The notes beneath the pieces are model-generated. The model had not been told where the DNA came from, made no database searches, and worked only from the letters and a program-made list of their open reading frames with translations. This document shows positions 18,651 through 27,741 of a stretch of DNA of 64,000 bases, in pieces. Each line of letters starts with the position of its first letter. Positions within the stretch are counted from its first letter, which is position 1. The translations under genes and the position numbers were made by a program. Origin of the DNA: Pseudomonas thivervalensis (lineage in GTDB: Bacteria; Pseudomonadota; Gammaproteobacteria; Pseudomonadales; Pseudomonadaceae); NCBI RefSeq assembly GCF_001269655.1, contig NZ_LHVE01000006.1:62001-126000 (forward strand), given 5' to 3'.

Positions 18651-19451
18651 CTACTGCTCCGCCTCCTGCCTCAAAAACTCTTCCAGCTTTTCCATGGTGC
18701 CTTTGTGGAGGGACAGCACCCACACCGTTTTGAACACAGCTTCAGCTACCAGCTTGGTGGTGAATTTTGACACGGTATTTTCGGCGATAGCCTGGGACAC
18801 TTCGCTGAACAGGGCAGAGACCAGAAACACATTGTTGTCCGAAGCACTCGCCCCGTCTTCTTCAGCCAAATCACCTTCCATCTCCAAGATCTCAATAACC
18901 GAGTCCCGGTAATTAGCTTTGTCGTGGATCGCATTTTTCGCGGCATTGATCGCGTTGAGCCAGTGATTGAGCTCCGGCTCAGCCAAACGCCTCTTGAGGT
19001 CATCCCGAGCCAAACGCAATTGCGCACTTGTGGCCGAGCAAGAAGTCTTGTCCGCCCCTCTGCCGCCCGACTTGACCTCGGTGATCCAGACGTTGTTGGT
19101 TGAGGTCTCGTATAGGAGGAGATCGAAGCCCTTCCGGATACTCTTCTCTTCCATATTGAAGAACGGGGAGACCACATCGAAGTTGGGGAAGAGCTTCAGA
19201 ATGATGACGTGAGACAGGAGCTCACCCAGCATACCAATCCGGGTTTCCCAAGTTTTCTTGGAATAGCGCTCGTTCCAGAAGTGCTTAATCGTCGCAGGGT
19301 ATTTGTAGATCGCCCTGTCCTTGCTGGCCTGATCAGCACCATGGCAGATACGGGTGAGGTTTTCCCTCAGCGCGAGCTTAAGCTCATCAGAAAAATTCTC
19401 GACACAACACAGGGCATACTGGTCTACCTGCTTGAAGCTCACGCCATCCAT
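18651..19451 (-). CDS. hamA: Hachiman-type nuclease HamA (DUF1837-like)
   Basis: 266 residues from the ATG at 19451, which has AGGAAG upstream; a GTG at 19469 lacks this. The pattern GELLSH (around residue 77), FDLLLYE (Asp110) and WITEVKSGG (Glu125-Val-Lys127) is a PD-(D/E)xK nuclease arrangement as in HamA. It directly precedes the helicase gene. Known HamA cleaves DNA non-specifically when released by HamB, causing abortive infection. Catalytic residues appear intact, so the system is probably functional. Confidence 0.8.
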   Translation of the reverse strand: MDGVSFKQVDQYALCCVENFSDELKLALRENLTRICHGADQASKDRAIYKYPATIKHFWNERYSKKTWETRIGMLGELLSHVIILKLFPNFDVVSPFFNMEEKSIRKGFDLLLYETSTNNVWITEVKSGGRGADKTSCSATSAQLRLARDDLKRRLAEPELNHWLNAINAAKNAIHDKANYRDSVIEILEMEGDLAEEDGASASDNNVFLVSALFSEVSQAIAENTVSKFTTKLVAEAVFKTVWVLSLHKGTMEKLEEFLRQEAEQ

Positions 19452-20194
19452 AACACTTCCTACAAACACTAAACCGCAGAATCCTCTTGCGGTTGCCGCG
19501 CGCGATCAATGATCCCGCCCTGATTAAGGGTAGGCACCAGCTGAGCAGCTGTGCGCGCGAGTGAGATCTAGTCAGGGATGACCGATAGCGGCACTGTGCC
19601 AGCGTTACCGCAAGTTAGCGTGATTGACGGGAGCGGTAAACAACAACGGAGACAATTTTTGGTGCAAATCGTCGGAGGTTGCGCAATAGCTGTATAAATA
19701 TCCAGATGCTCGCAGATCAATCATCGTCGGACTGAAAAATTCGCAGCACCGTAGACAGCTCTATCCGACGCTGCTGGTCATTCCCGACTGAGAGGTAAGC
19801 AATGTGAGCCCCCCTCCCCCCACTTATGAACTACCGCAAGCCATCTGAAGGGGGCAAATCTGAGGGGATGCTTTGGATGGTTTGAAAATGATACCCCCAG
19901 TCTAAGGTCCATCTGTAAGGGGCCGGCGACCACACCTTCCCAACTCCGCCGCCGAAGGCCATGGTGTTCACTTAATACGCGGGCAACATCACCCTTAATG
20001 CTGGAGTTCGGAAGGTAACTTTGCCGAACGCTTACAAACAGAAATCGAATGCTCCACATCCTTCACCAGCGCCCTCGCTATCTAGTGGTTATTTGGGCTG
20101 CTGCTACCTCAGCAGGTAGGTGGCACGGGGCGGGATTGCTAACATTATTCTCCCAGTGCCCGTGCCGACAAAGTCAAGCTAGTTACTCCTCTGC
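19452..20194. other. Mid-island intergenic region
   Basis: 743 bases without a supported gene. It contains the hamA promoter side (19452-19700), the core repeat copy C (19850-19907), and an inverted repeat GGCACGGG / CCCGTGCC around 20120-20167, close to the 3' end of the STAND gene. A minus-strand frame at 19778-20059 runs through the repeat and looks like chance. Confidence 0.6.
19850..19907 (+). repeat. Core repeat (copy C), internal to the island
   Basis: Matches 7502-7559 at 53 of 58 positions without gaps, and contains ATGCTTTGGATGGTTTGAA as in both boundary copies. Unlike copies A and B it is not preceded by LysR-tail sequence. It divides the island into blocks of about 12.3 and 13.3 kb. 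Confidence 0.82.
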
Positions 20195-23100
20195 TTACTT
20201 TGAAATTCTTCGCGAACTTACCAAATGTTCTCGTAAAAAATAGGCTCGAGCAGAGCCGTTTTTCACGATGCAGTCCAATATGGCGAGACAGTCTTTGTGC
20301 TGCATTCTACTCAGTGGGCCGCGCTCATCAACGTTTAAGAAACGCGCCATAGCCATTTCCAAGTGATAGCATGTATTCCCTTCTTTAAAGGCCATTTCTG
20401 GATCACTACGAAGAACTTCTGCCACTATATGAACACCCGAACGCAAAAACTGATCTGGGTAATAGCGCATGTGCTTTGCGAGCGACTCAAAAACGCTAGG
20501 ATTCATAATAAATCGCTGTATGAATTCGATAAAAGAAGGCGCTCCAACTTTTATGCGCTCAAGCTCTCCCTTAGTTGGGCTATCCCTCATAGGGTAGTCG
20601 AGAAATATCATTCCTCTAAAAAACCTTAAAGTACTTTCCTGCTTAGAGCGCGATAACTTACTGAGATCTACCGTCGCAGCATGTTCCATTTCTGGAATAA
20701 ACAGCCTCCACAAGTCCCAAATGGCATCTAAAGACATGGTTTTTTCTAATTCGCATTCAACGAACAGCTTAACCATATACATAAAATGTGGATCTTTCCG
20801 GCAGCCTTGAAGAACCCAATCACGAACAGAGGAAAAGTTAACGGAAACAGAAGCTAGTATATGCTCCGCTAAGCATCTCTGCATTGCCTCCTGCGCATCT
20901 AGACCAGCGAAAGGATCAATATCATCTTCAGAGCCCTCACAGATACAGTTAACAACGCCTCTTACGGTAGCTTCTACATATTCATCATTGCTTTCAAGGG
21001 GCTGCATAAGCAGTATCAATTGTAACACCCCAGCATGTTTAACACCGAAAACAGGCGGTGCTGCATCGGATGAGAACTCAGCGGATACAAGTTCTTCCCT
21101 GTAAGACTCCATTAGTGACACAGCTTCTTCGCCTTTTACTCCTCCCCTACCAGATCTAATCATTGAATGACACGCTTGGTCGATTTCCGAAAGGCGCATC
21201 AACCAAGCACAACAAGCCAATGCGAATTCTCTATCGATGCCCCATACATATTGACGCACGCCCTTGGCAGCGGATAGACGGACGTACTCATTCGAATGAC
21301 TTAAGCAAGTTGCGATAAGAGTCTTGACTGCGCTCAAGTCATCTTCATGGACGACCTCAAGAAGTTTGGGAATTATGAACGCACAAGCCGACTCCCCTCC
21401 CATATCGCCCATCCCGGCGGAAGCAATGCCATTGAAATCATTTGCACCGACACGAAGACCCTCAACAATGTTAGAGACAATCCAGTTAAGTTCCTCATCA
21501 GACAACGAGTCAAGATGATCTCGTAACCCAATCACCGACGTCGTTACAATTGCCCCCCAAGCTATTATTCCCACTTGGGTGCGTGCTACCCCCTTTGAAA
21601 TATCATCAAGTAGCTCCATCGCCTCCCTTAGTGCATGCGGGTACGTTTCAAATGACGAGGAGTTAGCCGCACTATTTTCGTAAATCGCATCAGCCCAATT
21701 CTTCAAACGATAAATTCGTTGGTCGAAAGCTCGCTGGGCGTTTTGTGCAATTCTTTTTTCCTCCAAGTCAGCGGGAAGAGGCCTTTCCACTCTAAGCTCA
21801 AATTTATACTTATCATCAGTTTGCACTAACGCCATATCTCTAGTATCAGTACGATGCAACATATACTGGATAGCTTCAGAGTTTTCGGAATGATTTTTTT
21901 TCAACTCATCGAGAATGGCCAAGGCATGAGAGTGCAGTTCGGGATCAAGCTGAATCTCTAATAAAATATTCTCTAATGAACGGCTTCTCCAAGGGAGCGC
22001 ATTGGATGTCTTGCGCTCATCGACATAAAGTTCTGCAAGCAATTCTCGACTAAAGGAAACTCGGGGATAGTCCATTACTGTAGATTCTTTGACAACCCTT
22101 ACAATCTCGAAACCGTAAAAATGCTCACATCTAAGGATAGGGAGCGCTTCACTACCTACCTTCTTTGGAAACGCGACCGCAATCGAGGCCAGCACACCTG
22201 TAATCAACCCAGAAGAACTATTTTCGAGAAGATATGTGAAAACCCTCTTGAACTCTACATCATTATTCTTTAATTGAGCTTGTCGAATCAGCCAGTTTTC
22301 CAGTGCCATCAACGCACACTGCAGCAATCTTGGCACTACAGAGAGCCCTCGATATGCGTTCCAAAGCTGCGGGGACACCCATTGTAAAACTTCCGCGCCA
22401 TCATTCAACTTAATAACAACTTGTGAAAGCTTCAGCTCATCGCCTAAAACCCACCAATCTGTCGGCTCATCCGCTTCAAGTGTTTGTGATTTAACCAAGG
22501 CATTTGTACACCAGTTGCAGAGTTCTAAAATGAAGCTGATCGCCTTGTCTGGGTGGAATCCTAATAGCGCATGGAATGGACCTTTTAAACCACTTGCCCC
22601 AGGAGACAAAAAGTCATTTTCAAGCCCAAAATCTTGACTTCTTCGAGAACCATAATAATGATCATGCTCCACCTTTAACCACTCAAAGCAGGCCAGGCGC
22701 ATGACTGTGTCGGGTATGTACTGACAGAGAAAACCAGAGTTTTCAGCATTGAGAGCTAACTTGGTTAACGACCTCACGTATGATGGTCTGTTTCCATCTT
22801 CAGTGCTAAATACATCTCGCTCAAATAACGCTTCAAGGTCATCCTTTACAACTCGAACTAGCCTCAGGACAATTGATATCAGTTTGATTCTCACCTGGTC
22901 GCGCGAGCACGCATATTTTTGGCTCTCAATAATATGCAAAGCTAACAATGCAGATCCCCTGAGAGCCTCGTCTGACCATGAGCCTAAATGATACCCGTCA
23001 CCCCAAATGCTCAGAGCTTCAGAAATGCTATTAACAATCTGGACAGGCAATGATTGCCGATTGTTGTAGGCAAACTCGAAGCAGGCAACCCAACCTAGCC

Positions 23101-25255
23101 CATACGGGATCAAAACCAATGTTTTGGGCAGCTGCATTAGCCCTTCAATTAAATTAATTGCGCTAGGACCTTCCCATGGACGCTGGCAAGTTGTTCTCAG
23201 TATAAACAGCAGCCTTTCAAACAAATTAAAATCATTTTTAACTATTATCGACCTAATTAAATAAAGTAACTCTTTAGGAGTATCGCTATGAAGTATTGCG
23301 GAAAGCGCTTCATCTTTCCAGTAGTCTGGAATTGAGTCGCTGGAAAGTATCTCTGCCACGAACTCAACTATTACCGCACCTTCCCCAAGTCGACGCAGCA
23401 TCCACAATCTAAAACCACGTTTAATCGCAGGTTCGTTACCAATAGCGCTCAGAAAGTCCGAAGCAGAATCTGCGTGTTCCTCATATTCTTGGTCAATGAA
23501 CTTATCCAGCGCCCAGTCCTCGAACACGTCGTGGCTCGGACTGACGTATGAGTTTTGGACACGGAGAATTAGATCGTCAGCTTCAAGCTGTTCTAGAGCA
23601 CCAGCATCGAAGTCTTTCGCTGGAACACCAAAAACCATACGCTTGGCACGTTTTTTTGAAATTTCTATAAATGTTTTCTCTCTACGATCAGGCATACCGT
23701 CTCCACGCCTATCGCTTCTTGCAATCACCGAGTTCCAAACCCTGCTACGGAACTCCGACTCCGAGTCGGTATCAGAGAAATTTTGACTATTTGCCTGCGC
23801 ACGTACTGCCAAATCAACAAAAAATGGCACGTGCATAATGGTGGAAATTGAGGAGTTGGCGAAAAGCGGTGCAAGGCTGGGGATTTTCTCACACAATTCC
23901 GATGTCTGCTCAGTTGTAAATCCACCTACCGCAATAGTTTTAAAACTTATACCGAATGGCTGTAGATAAATAAAGGTCAACTGCTGCACACTATAACTTC
24001 GTCCAGTGAAGATTACAGTCCACCCCCCAGAACTCTGAATAAACAATAGCAGCTGCTGAAACGCTCCTACATCTTTCAGCTCTAAGACCCGCTCAATTGA
24101 TTCAATTACTAATACTTTATTTGTGATCAGTGCGAGATGGCCTGCAATATTCTCGATTGTGCTTTCCAGACCTATCGATCTAAAAACTTGGGCAAGCCCT
24201 GGTTTGTCTAGATCTTCAGCGCGAAGGTAAAATGGCACGCAATCTTTCAGCCGCTCGCTCAAGAAATGTTTTACTAGTGCAGATTTTCCTGCACCGCGAT
24301 CGCCAGAGACGAAAATGACCCCACCTTCCGAAAAAAGTTGCTCGAGCCTAGCCATTTCATGGTTGCGGGAGATATGCACATCCCGAATACTGTGCCGGAT
24401 ACCTTCGTAAATATACTTCCCCTGCTCGCTCAGCTTGAGGGTATCCTGCGCTAGCTTTGCAGATACAGTTGACTTGAATATTTCTCCGAGCTCTCGAAGA
24501 TTCTCTCGGGTAATAGTTCCACCATTTTGATTAAAGGTCTGCGCAAGCTCGACAATCCTAGCCATCACGACATGTGGTGGCTGATCTGTGTAGCAAGAAA
24601 TCAATGCGTTAACAAAAGTTAGAACAACCGAGGCTGTGCTATCTAAATCATAAGACAGCACATAAAACACCTTCAAAAAGCTCCACAATTCATGATCTGT
24701 TAGTGCAACCCCATCATTTGCGGACTCCAATTGATCTCTGAATATTTTTAATCGTTTTATTTTGGTGTCACTAGTAAATCCTTTCGTTTGAATTTTTAGA
24801 AAGAATTCCGCCGCACTGCTGGAGTACCTGGCCCACTCCAGCACTGGCAAAGTGTTGTTGACATCATTCTTAGGCAGGATGCCAACGATCAAAGCGATAC
24901 AATCTGTTTCTGGATTAAATTTCTCTCCTGAAAAGTCTTTCCAAGCACTGGTCATAACCTCAGAAAATATAGAGTCTTCCGAACTTCCAATTTTAACTTC
25001 GTGCTTTACCTGTCCGTACAACCTGCATGGAGTGCCTGCATTGTCAACAGCCTCCACAACCAAGTCGTCTGTATTGACACCATCATATTTTGCCTGGAGC
25101 TTCAGGGATGTAGCTCGTGCTGCATTGGGTAGGCCCGGGATCGGAGCATCAGCAAGAAGTGCCAGCGTGAAAATTGCTTGGATTTTGTTCTCAAAAACCA
25201 CGCCACTTCCAGCAGTAGAAAAAGGATTACTTTGCTTTTTTGTACTGCTCACCAT
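20195..25255 (-). CDS. Large STAND NTPase with N-terminal Cap4/DUF4297-like nuclease (Avs-like)
   Basis: 1686 residues from the ATG at 25255 (AAGGA upstream); a longer frame to 25324 is unlikely. The N-terminal ~120 residues show GVVFENKI, Asp63-Asp64 in NTDDLVVEA and Gln82-Val-Lys84 in YGQVKHE, the D...QxK pattern of Cap4/DUF4297 nucleases. An ATPase follows with Walker A GDRGAGKS (318-325) and Walker B VLVIES (381-386), then a winged-helix-like stretch and ~1000 residues of helical repeats suited to target recognition. Avs proteins with this plan detect phage terminase or portal and then cleave DNA. Composition is AT-rich against the flanks. It is a single gene with no partner. The exact Avs type is undetermined. 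Confidence 0.78.
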   Translation of the reverse strand: MVSSTKKQSNPFSTAGSGVVFENKIQAIFTLALLADAPIPGLPNAARATSLKLQAKYDGVNTDDLVVEAVDNAGTPCRLYGQVKHEVKIGSSEDSIFSEVMTSAWKDFSGEKFNPETDCIALIVGILPKNDVNNTLPVLEWARYSSSAAEFFLKIQTKGFTSDTKIKRLKIFRDQLESANDGVALTDHELWSFLKVFYVLSYDLDSTASVVLTFVNALISCYTDQPPHVVMARIVELAQTFNQNGGTITRENLRELGEIFKSTVSAKLAQDTLKLSEQGKYIYEGIRHSIRDVHISRNHEMARLEQLFSEGGVIFVSGDRGAGKSALVKHFLSERLKDCVPFYLRAEDLDKPGLAQVFRSIGLESTIENIAGHLALITNKVLVIESIERVLELKDVGAFQQLLLFIQSSGGWTVIFTGRSYSVQQLTFIYLQPFGISFKTIAVGGFTTEQTSELCEKIPSLAPLFANSSISTIMHVPFFVDLAVRAQANSQNFSDTDSESEFRSRVWNSVIARSDRRGDGMPDRREKTFIEISKKRAKRMVFGVPAKDFDAGALEQLEADDLILRVQNSYVSPSHDVFEDWALDKFIDQEYEEHADSASDFLSAIGNEPAIKRGFRLWMLRRLGEGAVIVEFVAEILSSDSIPDYWKDEALSAILHSDTPKELLYLIRSIIVKNDFNLFERLLFILRTTCQRPWEGPSAINLIEGLMQLPKTLVLIPYGLGWVACFEFAYNNRQSLPVQIVNSISEALSIWGDGYHLGSWSDEALRGSALLALHIIESQKYACSRDQVRIKLISIVLRLVRVVKDDLEALFERDVFSTEDGNRPSYVRSLTKLALNAENSGFLCQYIPDTVMRLACFEWLKVEHDHYYGSRRSQDFGLENDFLSPGASGLKGPFHALLGFHPDKAISFILELCNWCTNALVKSQTLEADEPTDWWVLGDELKLSQVVIKLNDGAEVLQWVSPQLWNAYRGLSVVPRLLQCALMALENWLIRQAQLKNNDVEFKRVFTYLLENSSSGLITGVLASIAVAFPKKVGSEALPILRCEHFYGFEIVRVVKESTVMDYPRVSFSRELLAELYVDERKTSNALPWRSRSLENILLEIQLDPELHSHALAILDELKKNHSENSEAIQYMLHRTDTRDMALVQTDDKYKFELRVERPLPADLEEKRIAQNAQRAFDQRIYRLKNWADAIYENSAANSSSFETYPHALREAMELLDDISKGVARTQVGIIAWGAIVTTSVIGLRDHLDSLSDEELNWIVSNIVEGLRVGANDFNGIASAGMGDMGGESACAFIIPKLLEVVHEDDLSAVKTLIATCLSHSNEYVRLSAAKGVRQYVWGIDREFALACCAWLMRLSEIDQACHSMIRSGRGGVKGEEAVSLMESYREELVSAEFSSDAAPPVFGVKHAGVLQLILLMQPLESNDEYVEATVRGVVNCICEGSEDDIDPFAGLDAQEAMQRCLAEHILASVSVNFSSVRDWVLQGCRKDPHFMYMVKLFVECELEKTMSLDAIWDLWRLFIPEMEHAATVDLSKLSRSKQESTLRFFRGMIFLDYPMRDSPTKGELERIKVGAPSFIEFIQRFIMNPSVFESLAKHMRYYPDQFLRSGVHIVAEVLRSDPEMAFKEGNTCYHLEMAMARFLNVDERGPLSRMQHKDCLAILDCIVKNGSARAYFLREHLVSSRRISK

Positions 25256-25379
25256 GATTTCAATCCTTTGCCAAATCATTGGAAATTTCGAAAAAATCAC
25301 CACTTTCCACCTGGGCACGCGCACTTAAAGTGCCAAATGCTGAGGCTTCGGTACACTCATCGGGCGGATTAATACTGCC

Positions 25380-25691
25380 CTACTTCGTCCTCACCATACT
25401 ACTCCGCAGGCCGTTCCGGCCAATGACGTCATACACCTTGAACCACTTGCACTGCTCAAGCTGCTGAACGTTTTCCTCATGGATATTGAGCCTCTCACTC
25501 CAGTTCTGCTTGTCAGGCAAGACCTTCAAGGTCTGGCAGATGATTTGGCGCAGGTCTGATGGTTTGAGACCACATTCGTAGCTCAATTGAATCAGATACC
25601 CCTGCAGCGCTTGCGGTGCGCCTTACCAGACAGTGATTTCGGCTTCATCGACCTGCGAGAAATCGTGACGCCTTGAAAATGAGTCCTTCAT
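25380..25691 (-). pseudogene. Remnant of an AbiJ-N-terminal-like protein, with in-frame stop
   Basis: Starts at ATG 25691 behind GGAGG and reads MKDSFSRRHDFSQVDEAEIT, then hits TAA at 25623-25625. The same frame continues with QGYLIQLSYECGLKPSDLRQ, a PDKQNWSERLNIHEENV segment and WFKVYDVI, then ends in unrelated sequence at 25380. The pattern (charged start, NWSE.pNI, W.kVYDvI) matches, from memory, a small domain found at the N-terminus of some abortive-infection proteins. The rest of the protein is missing. It is broken both by the stop and by 3' truncation. Confidence 0.55.
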
Positions 25692-25709
25692 CCTTCACCT
25701 CCGCCTCAC

Positions 25710-25895
25710 CTAATCCACTGGCAAATCGCCATAGCGATCTGGATCGATAATGCCTGACATTCCGGGCTTGGGATAGCTAATGGGAATCGACGCTTGACCT
25801 GGCCTGAAGACTGCGCAATCACGCGCAGCGGTCGATTCAAGCCACGACCTTTGAGGAGCGGCCTCAGGCCTTCCCCGAGCTACCAGTGAGCCCAA
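25710..25895 (-). pseudogene. Possible C-terminal fragment of a lost gene
   Basis: A short frame ending SYPKPGMSGIIDPDRYGDLP with its stop 18 bp before the start of the AbiJ-like remnant, the spacing expected of an upstream operon neighbour. It has no plausible start and its 5' side abuts the oppositely oriented nuclease-like remnant, as at a rearrangement junction. No family is recognised. Confidence 0.25.
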
Positions 25896-26480
25896 GCTGA
25901 CTTGGACGCAACTATCTACCAGGCAGATGGCACCATTCCTGGTAGGTGGTTAGAAGCCATCAGAGCATGCTTGGCCCCTTACGAGCATGCACGCGGTGAA
26001 GCGATGGTCATCGACTTCCACCCCACGCTGACGATCACTCATCAGGATGGCTGGCCACGCGAGATTCACATGCAGTCGTCACTAGCAAGCATCCAGCCCA
26101 GAGACCGTATTGAAATCCAGGTTTAGCGGAATGATGTGCTGATCCATGACATCGCAGATGTGTTCGTAGAGGTCGGGAGTACGGAGATCGTTTTCGTCGA
26201 GTGCAAGGGGCACTTGCCAACCGGCGAGGGTTATGACGCCGAAGTCGAGAAATGGTTGATGAAACGAATCCCGGTACTGCGGGACTTCGCAAAGCACGAG
26301 GAAGGCTATGCCAAGCTCAAGCAGACCTGCAGCTTTGGACAAACGACACCATCAGCCCGGAATCGAAGGCCCTTATCCAGCAAGAAAACGAGAAGACGAA
26401 GCGGTACTCCATCACCTATCGAGAAGGCTCCGATCTCCAGACGATGATCAAAGAGTCGGGTAAGTCTACTGAACTCTCAC
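25890..26480 (+). pseudogene. Remnant of a nuclease-like protein (stop plus frameshift)
   Basis: One frame reads ATIYQADGTIPGRWLEAIRA to a TAG at 26124-26126, resumes in the same frame with VLIHDIADVFVEVGSTEIVF, ECKGHLPTGEGYDAEVEKW and AKLKQT, then needs a shift near 26330 to continue as LWTNDTISPESKALIQQENE and TKRYSITYREGSDLQTMIKE. The EIVFVECKG stretch is like the ExK half of a restriction-nuclease fold. The 5' end is missing. After 26480 no convincing continuation is seen up to 26666. Confidence 0.6.
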
Positions 26481-26666
26481 AGGGTTCGAGGATGTTGCGG
26501 AGCATTTCACAGTTGGTTGGGGCGAGGTCAGCGCCGCCGCTATTTGTCGTTCGCCTTGCGGTAGGCCCAAACCACGCACACGCCCTCAGAATCATTAGCC
26601 CCAATAGATCGCGACGAAAGGAATAAAATGGCTTGAATGGAGACAGACTCCGACCAGGCTTCGTGA

Positions 26667-27416
26667 CTAATCCGACTGAGTGAACTGGCGTTTTTCAACA
26701 ATATCGCTTGCTTGCCTGACTACATGCACAAAATTCCAATCCTGCGGATCTTCCCCTTGGGCAAGGCGGGTGACCCTGGATTGCTCGTCCTTTGGAATTC
26801 GATCCCCCCAAACGGACTCTACGAGCAATCCTTTTTTCCTAAGGCCACGCGTCTTCACGAATCGCTCATCATCGGCAATTTCGATGGCCAAAGCCTCGAA
26901 CACTGACTCCAGCTTCGCAGCATCGGTTGCGACCTGAGACTCAAACCTGTCTTGGTGCCCTTCGATGAATTCGGCCAGGTAGTCGGTCAACTCGTCGTAC
27001 CAGTCTCCATCCAACACGCAGAGCCTGGCCAGGCCATGGGCCGAGTATGCGTACCTCAGCCGGTGGACGAGCCCTTCCCTGGACTTGAAGGCCTCAGGCA
27101 GAACCTCAAGGCATTCATCGATGGTCGGCATGAGCGCATTCTTGCGATTGAGCGAGGTCTCCCGCCCGCCGGCGTTGATTATCTCGATGCTGATCGTCGT
27201 TCGTGCATCGAAGTGATGTTGGGAGTAAAAAATCAAGGCGGGGCGATCGAGTGATATCGCTGCAGCCATCGCTGCCGGATCGAGCAGCACAAAGCATCCT
27301 TCCGAAAAGCTGACTAGCTCAGCCTCAATCATGGTCACGCCCACGCTGCCGGCGGAATCAAGCAAGCGCTTGGCTAGCTGCTCAAGATCATCTGGCAATA
27401 CTGATTTGTTGCTCAT
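26667..27416 (-). CDS. Unknown protein, partner of the small HTH protein
   Basis: 249 residues from the ATG at 27416 (GTG 27431 is an alternative). Soluble and acidic. The first half has beta-rich segments (GVTMIEAELVSFSEGCFVLL, PALIFYSQHHFD) and the second half is helical with a basic stretch KTRGLRKKGLLVE. No catalytic signature is visible; in particular there is no HExxH of ImmA-type peptidases. It overlaps the HTH gene by 29 bases, so it is translationally coupled to it. A toxin/antitoxin or sensor/regulator pair is possible, but nothing in the sequence decides it. Confidence 0.6.
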   Translation of the reverse strand: MSNKSVLPDDLEQLAKRLLDSAGSVGVTMIEAELVSFSEGCFVLLDPAAMAAAISLDRPALIFYSQHHFDARTTISIEIINAGGRETSLNRKNALMPTIDECLEVLPEAFKSREGLVHRLRYAYSAHGLARLCVLDGDWYDELTDYLAEFIEGHQDRFESQVATDAAKLESVFEALAIEIADDERFVKTRGLRKKGLLVESVWGDRIPKDEQSRVTRLAQGEDPQDWNFVHVVRQASDIVEKRQFTQSD

Positions 27417-27621
27417 TTGGCTCAACCCCACCCTCCGCCTTCAGCGCACGAACAGTGCTCCGGACGATTCCACTTTCGCGCTGAATGTAGGTCGCGGTGA
27501 TCGGTCCAGGTCGACCGCTTTCGCGCTGCTTGCCACCGACAAGCAGCGCTGCGTTCAAGTTGTCTCTGAGGTAGTGGCCCAGAGTGTGCGATGGTTCTTC
27601 TCCGATTTCGACTTTTTCCAT
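27388..27621 (-). CDS. Small HTH (XRE-like) DNA-binding protein
   Basis: 77 residues from the ATG at 27621 (GAGG upstream; a longer frame from 27678 lacks this). The core TYIQRESGIVRSTVRALKAE reads as a helix-turn-helix of the XRE type, preceded by LGHYLRDNLNAALLVGG. The frame ends shortly after the HTH, inside the start of the next gene. The 120-bp region upstream carries two TGGAG inverted repeats that are good operator candidates, suggesting autoregulation of this two-gene operon. Confidence 0.6.
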   Translation of the reverse strand: MEKVEIGEEPSHTLGHYLRDNLNAALLVGGKQRESGRPGPITATYIQRESGIVRSTVRALKAEGGVEPNEQQISIAR

Positions 27622-27685
27622 GCTGGCCTCTTCCGTTTTTAATGTCGGAAGAATATGCATGGCTTTCTGCCATATCAAATCATTC

Positions 27686-27735
27686 TGGAGTATGGGCGCT
27701 CCACTTTGATAGGCAGATGGAGCGTATAAGCTCCA
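27686..27735 (-). promoter_or_regulatory. Pair of inverted repeats, probable operator of the HTH operon
   Basis: TGGAG-N8-CTCCA at 27686-27703 and TGGAGC-N6-GCTCCA at 27718-27735 share half-sites. Their centres are about 32 bp apart (three helical turns), placing both on one DNA face. The second is also a hairpin just after the stop of the NACHT gene and could act as a weak terminator. The operator role is inference. Confidence 0.5.
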
Positions 27736-27741
27736 TAATCC

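Noticed and set aside
19778..20059. 93-codon minus-strand frame
   Set aside because: Runs through the core repeat copy C and shows no protein-like features or ribosome-binding site.
20120..20167. Inverted repeat GGCACGGG/CCCGTGCC as a transposon end
   Set aside because: Too short, no transposase, and no target duplication seen; more likely a weak terminator near the STAND gene.
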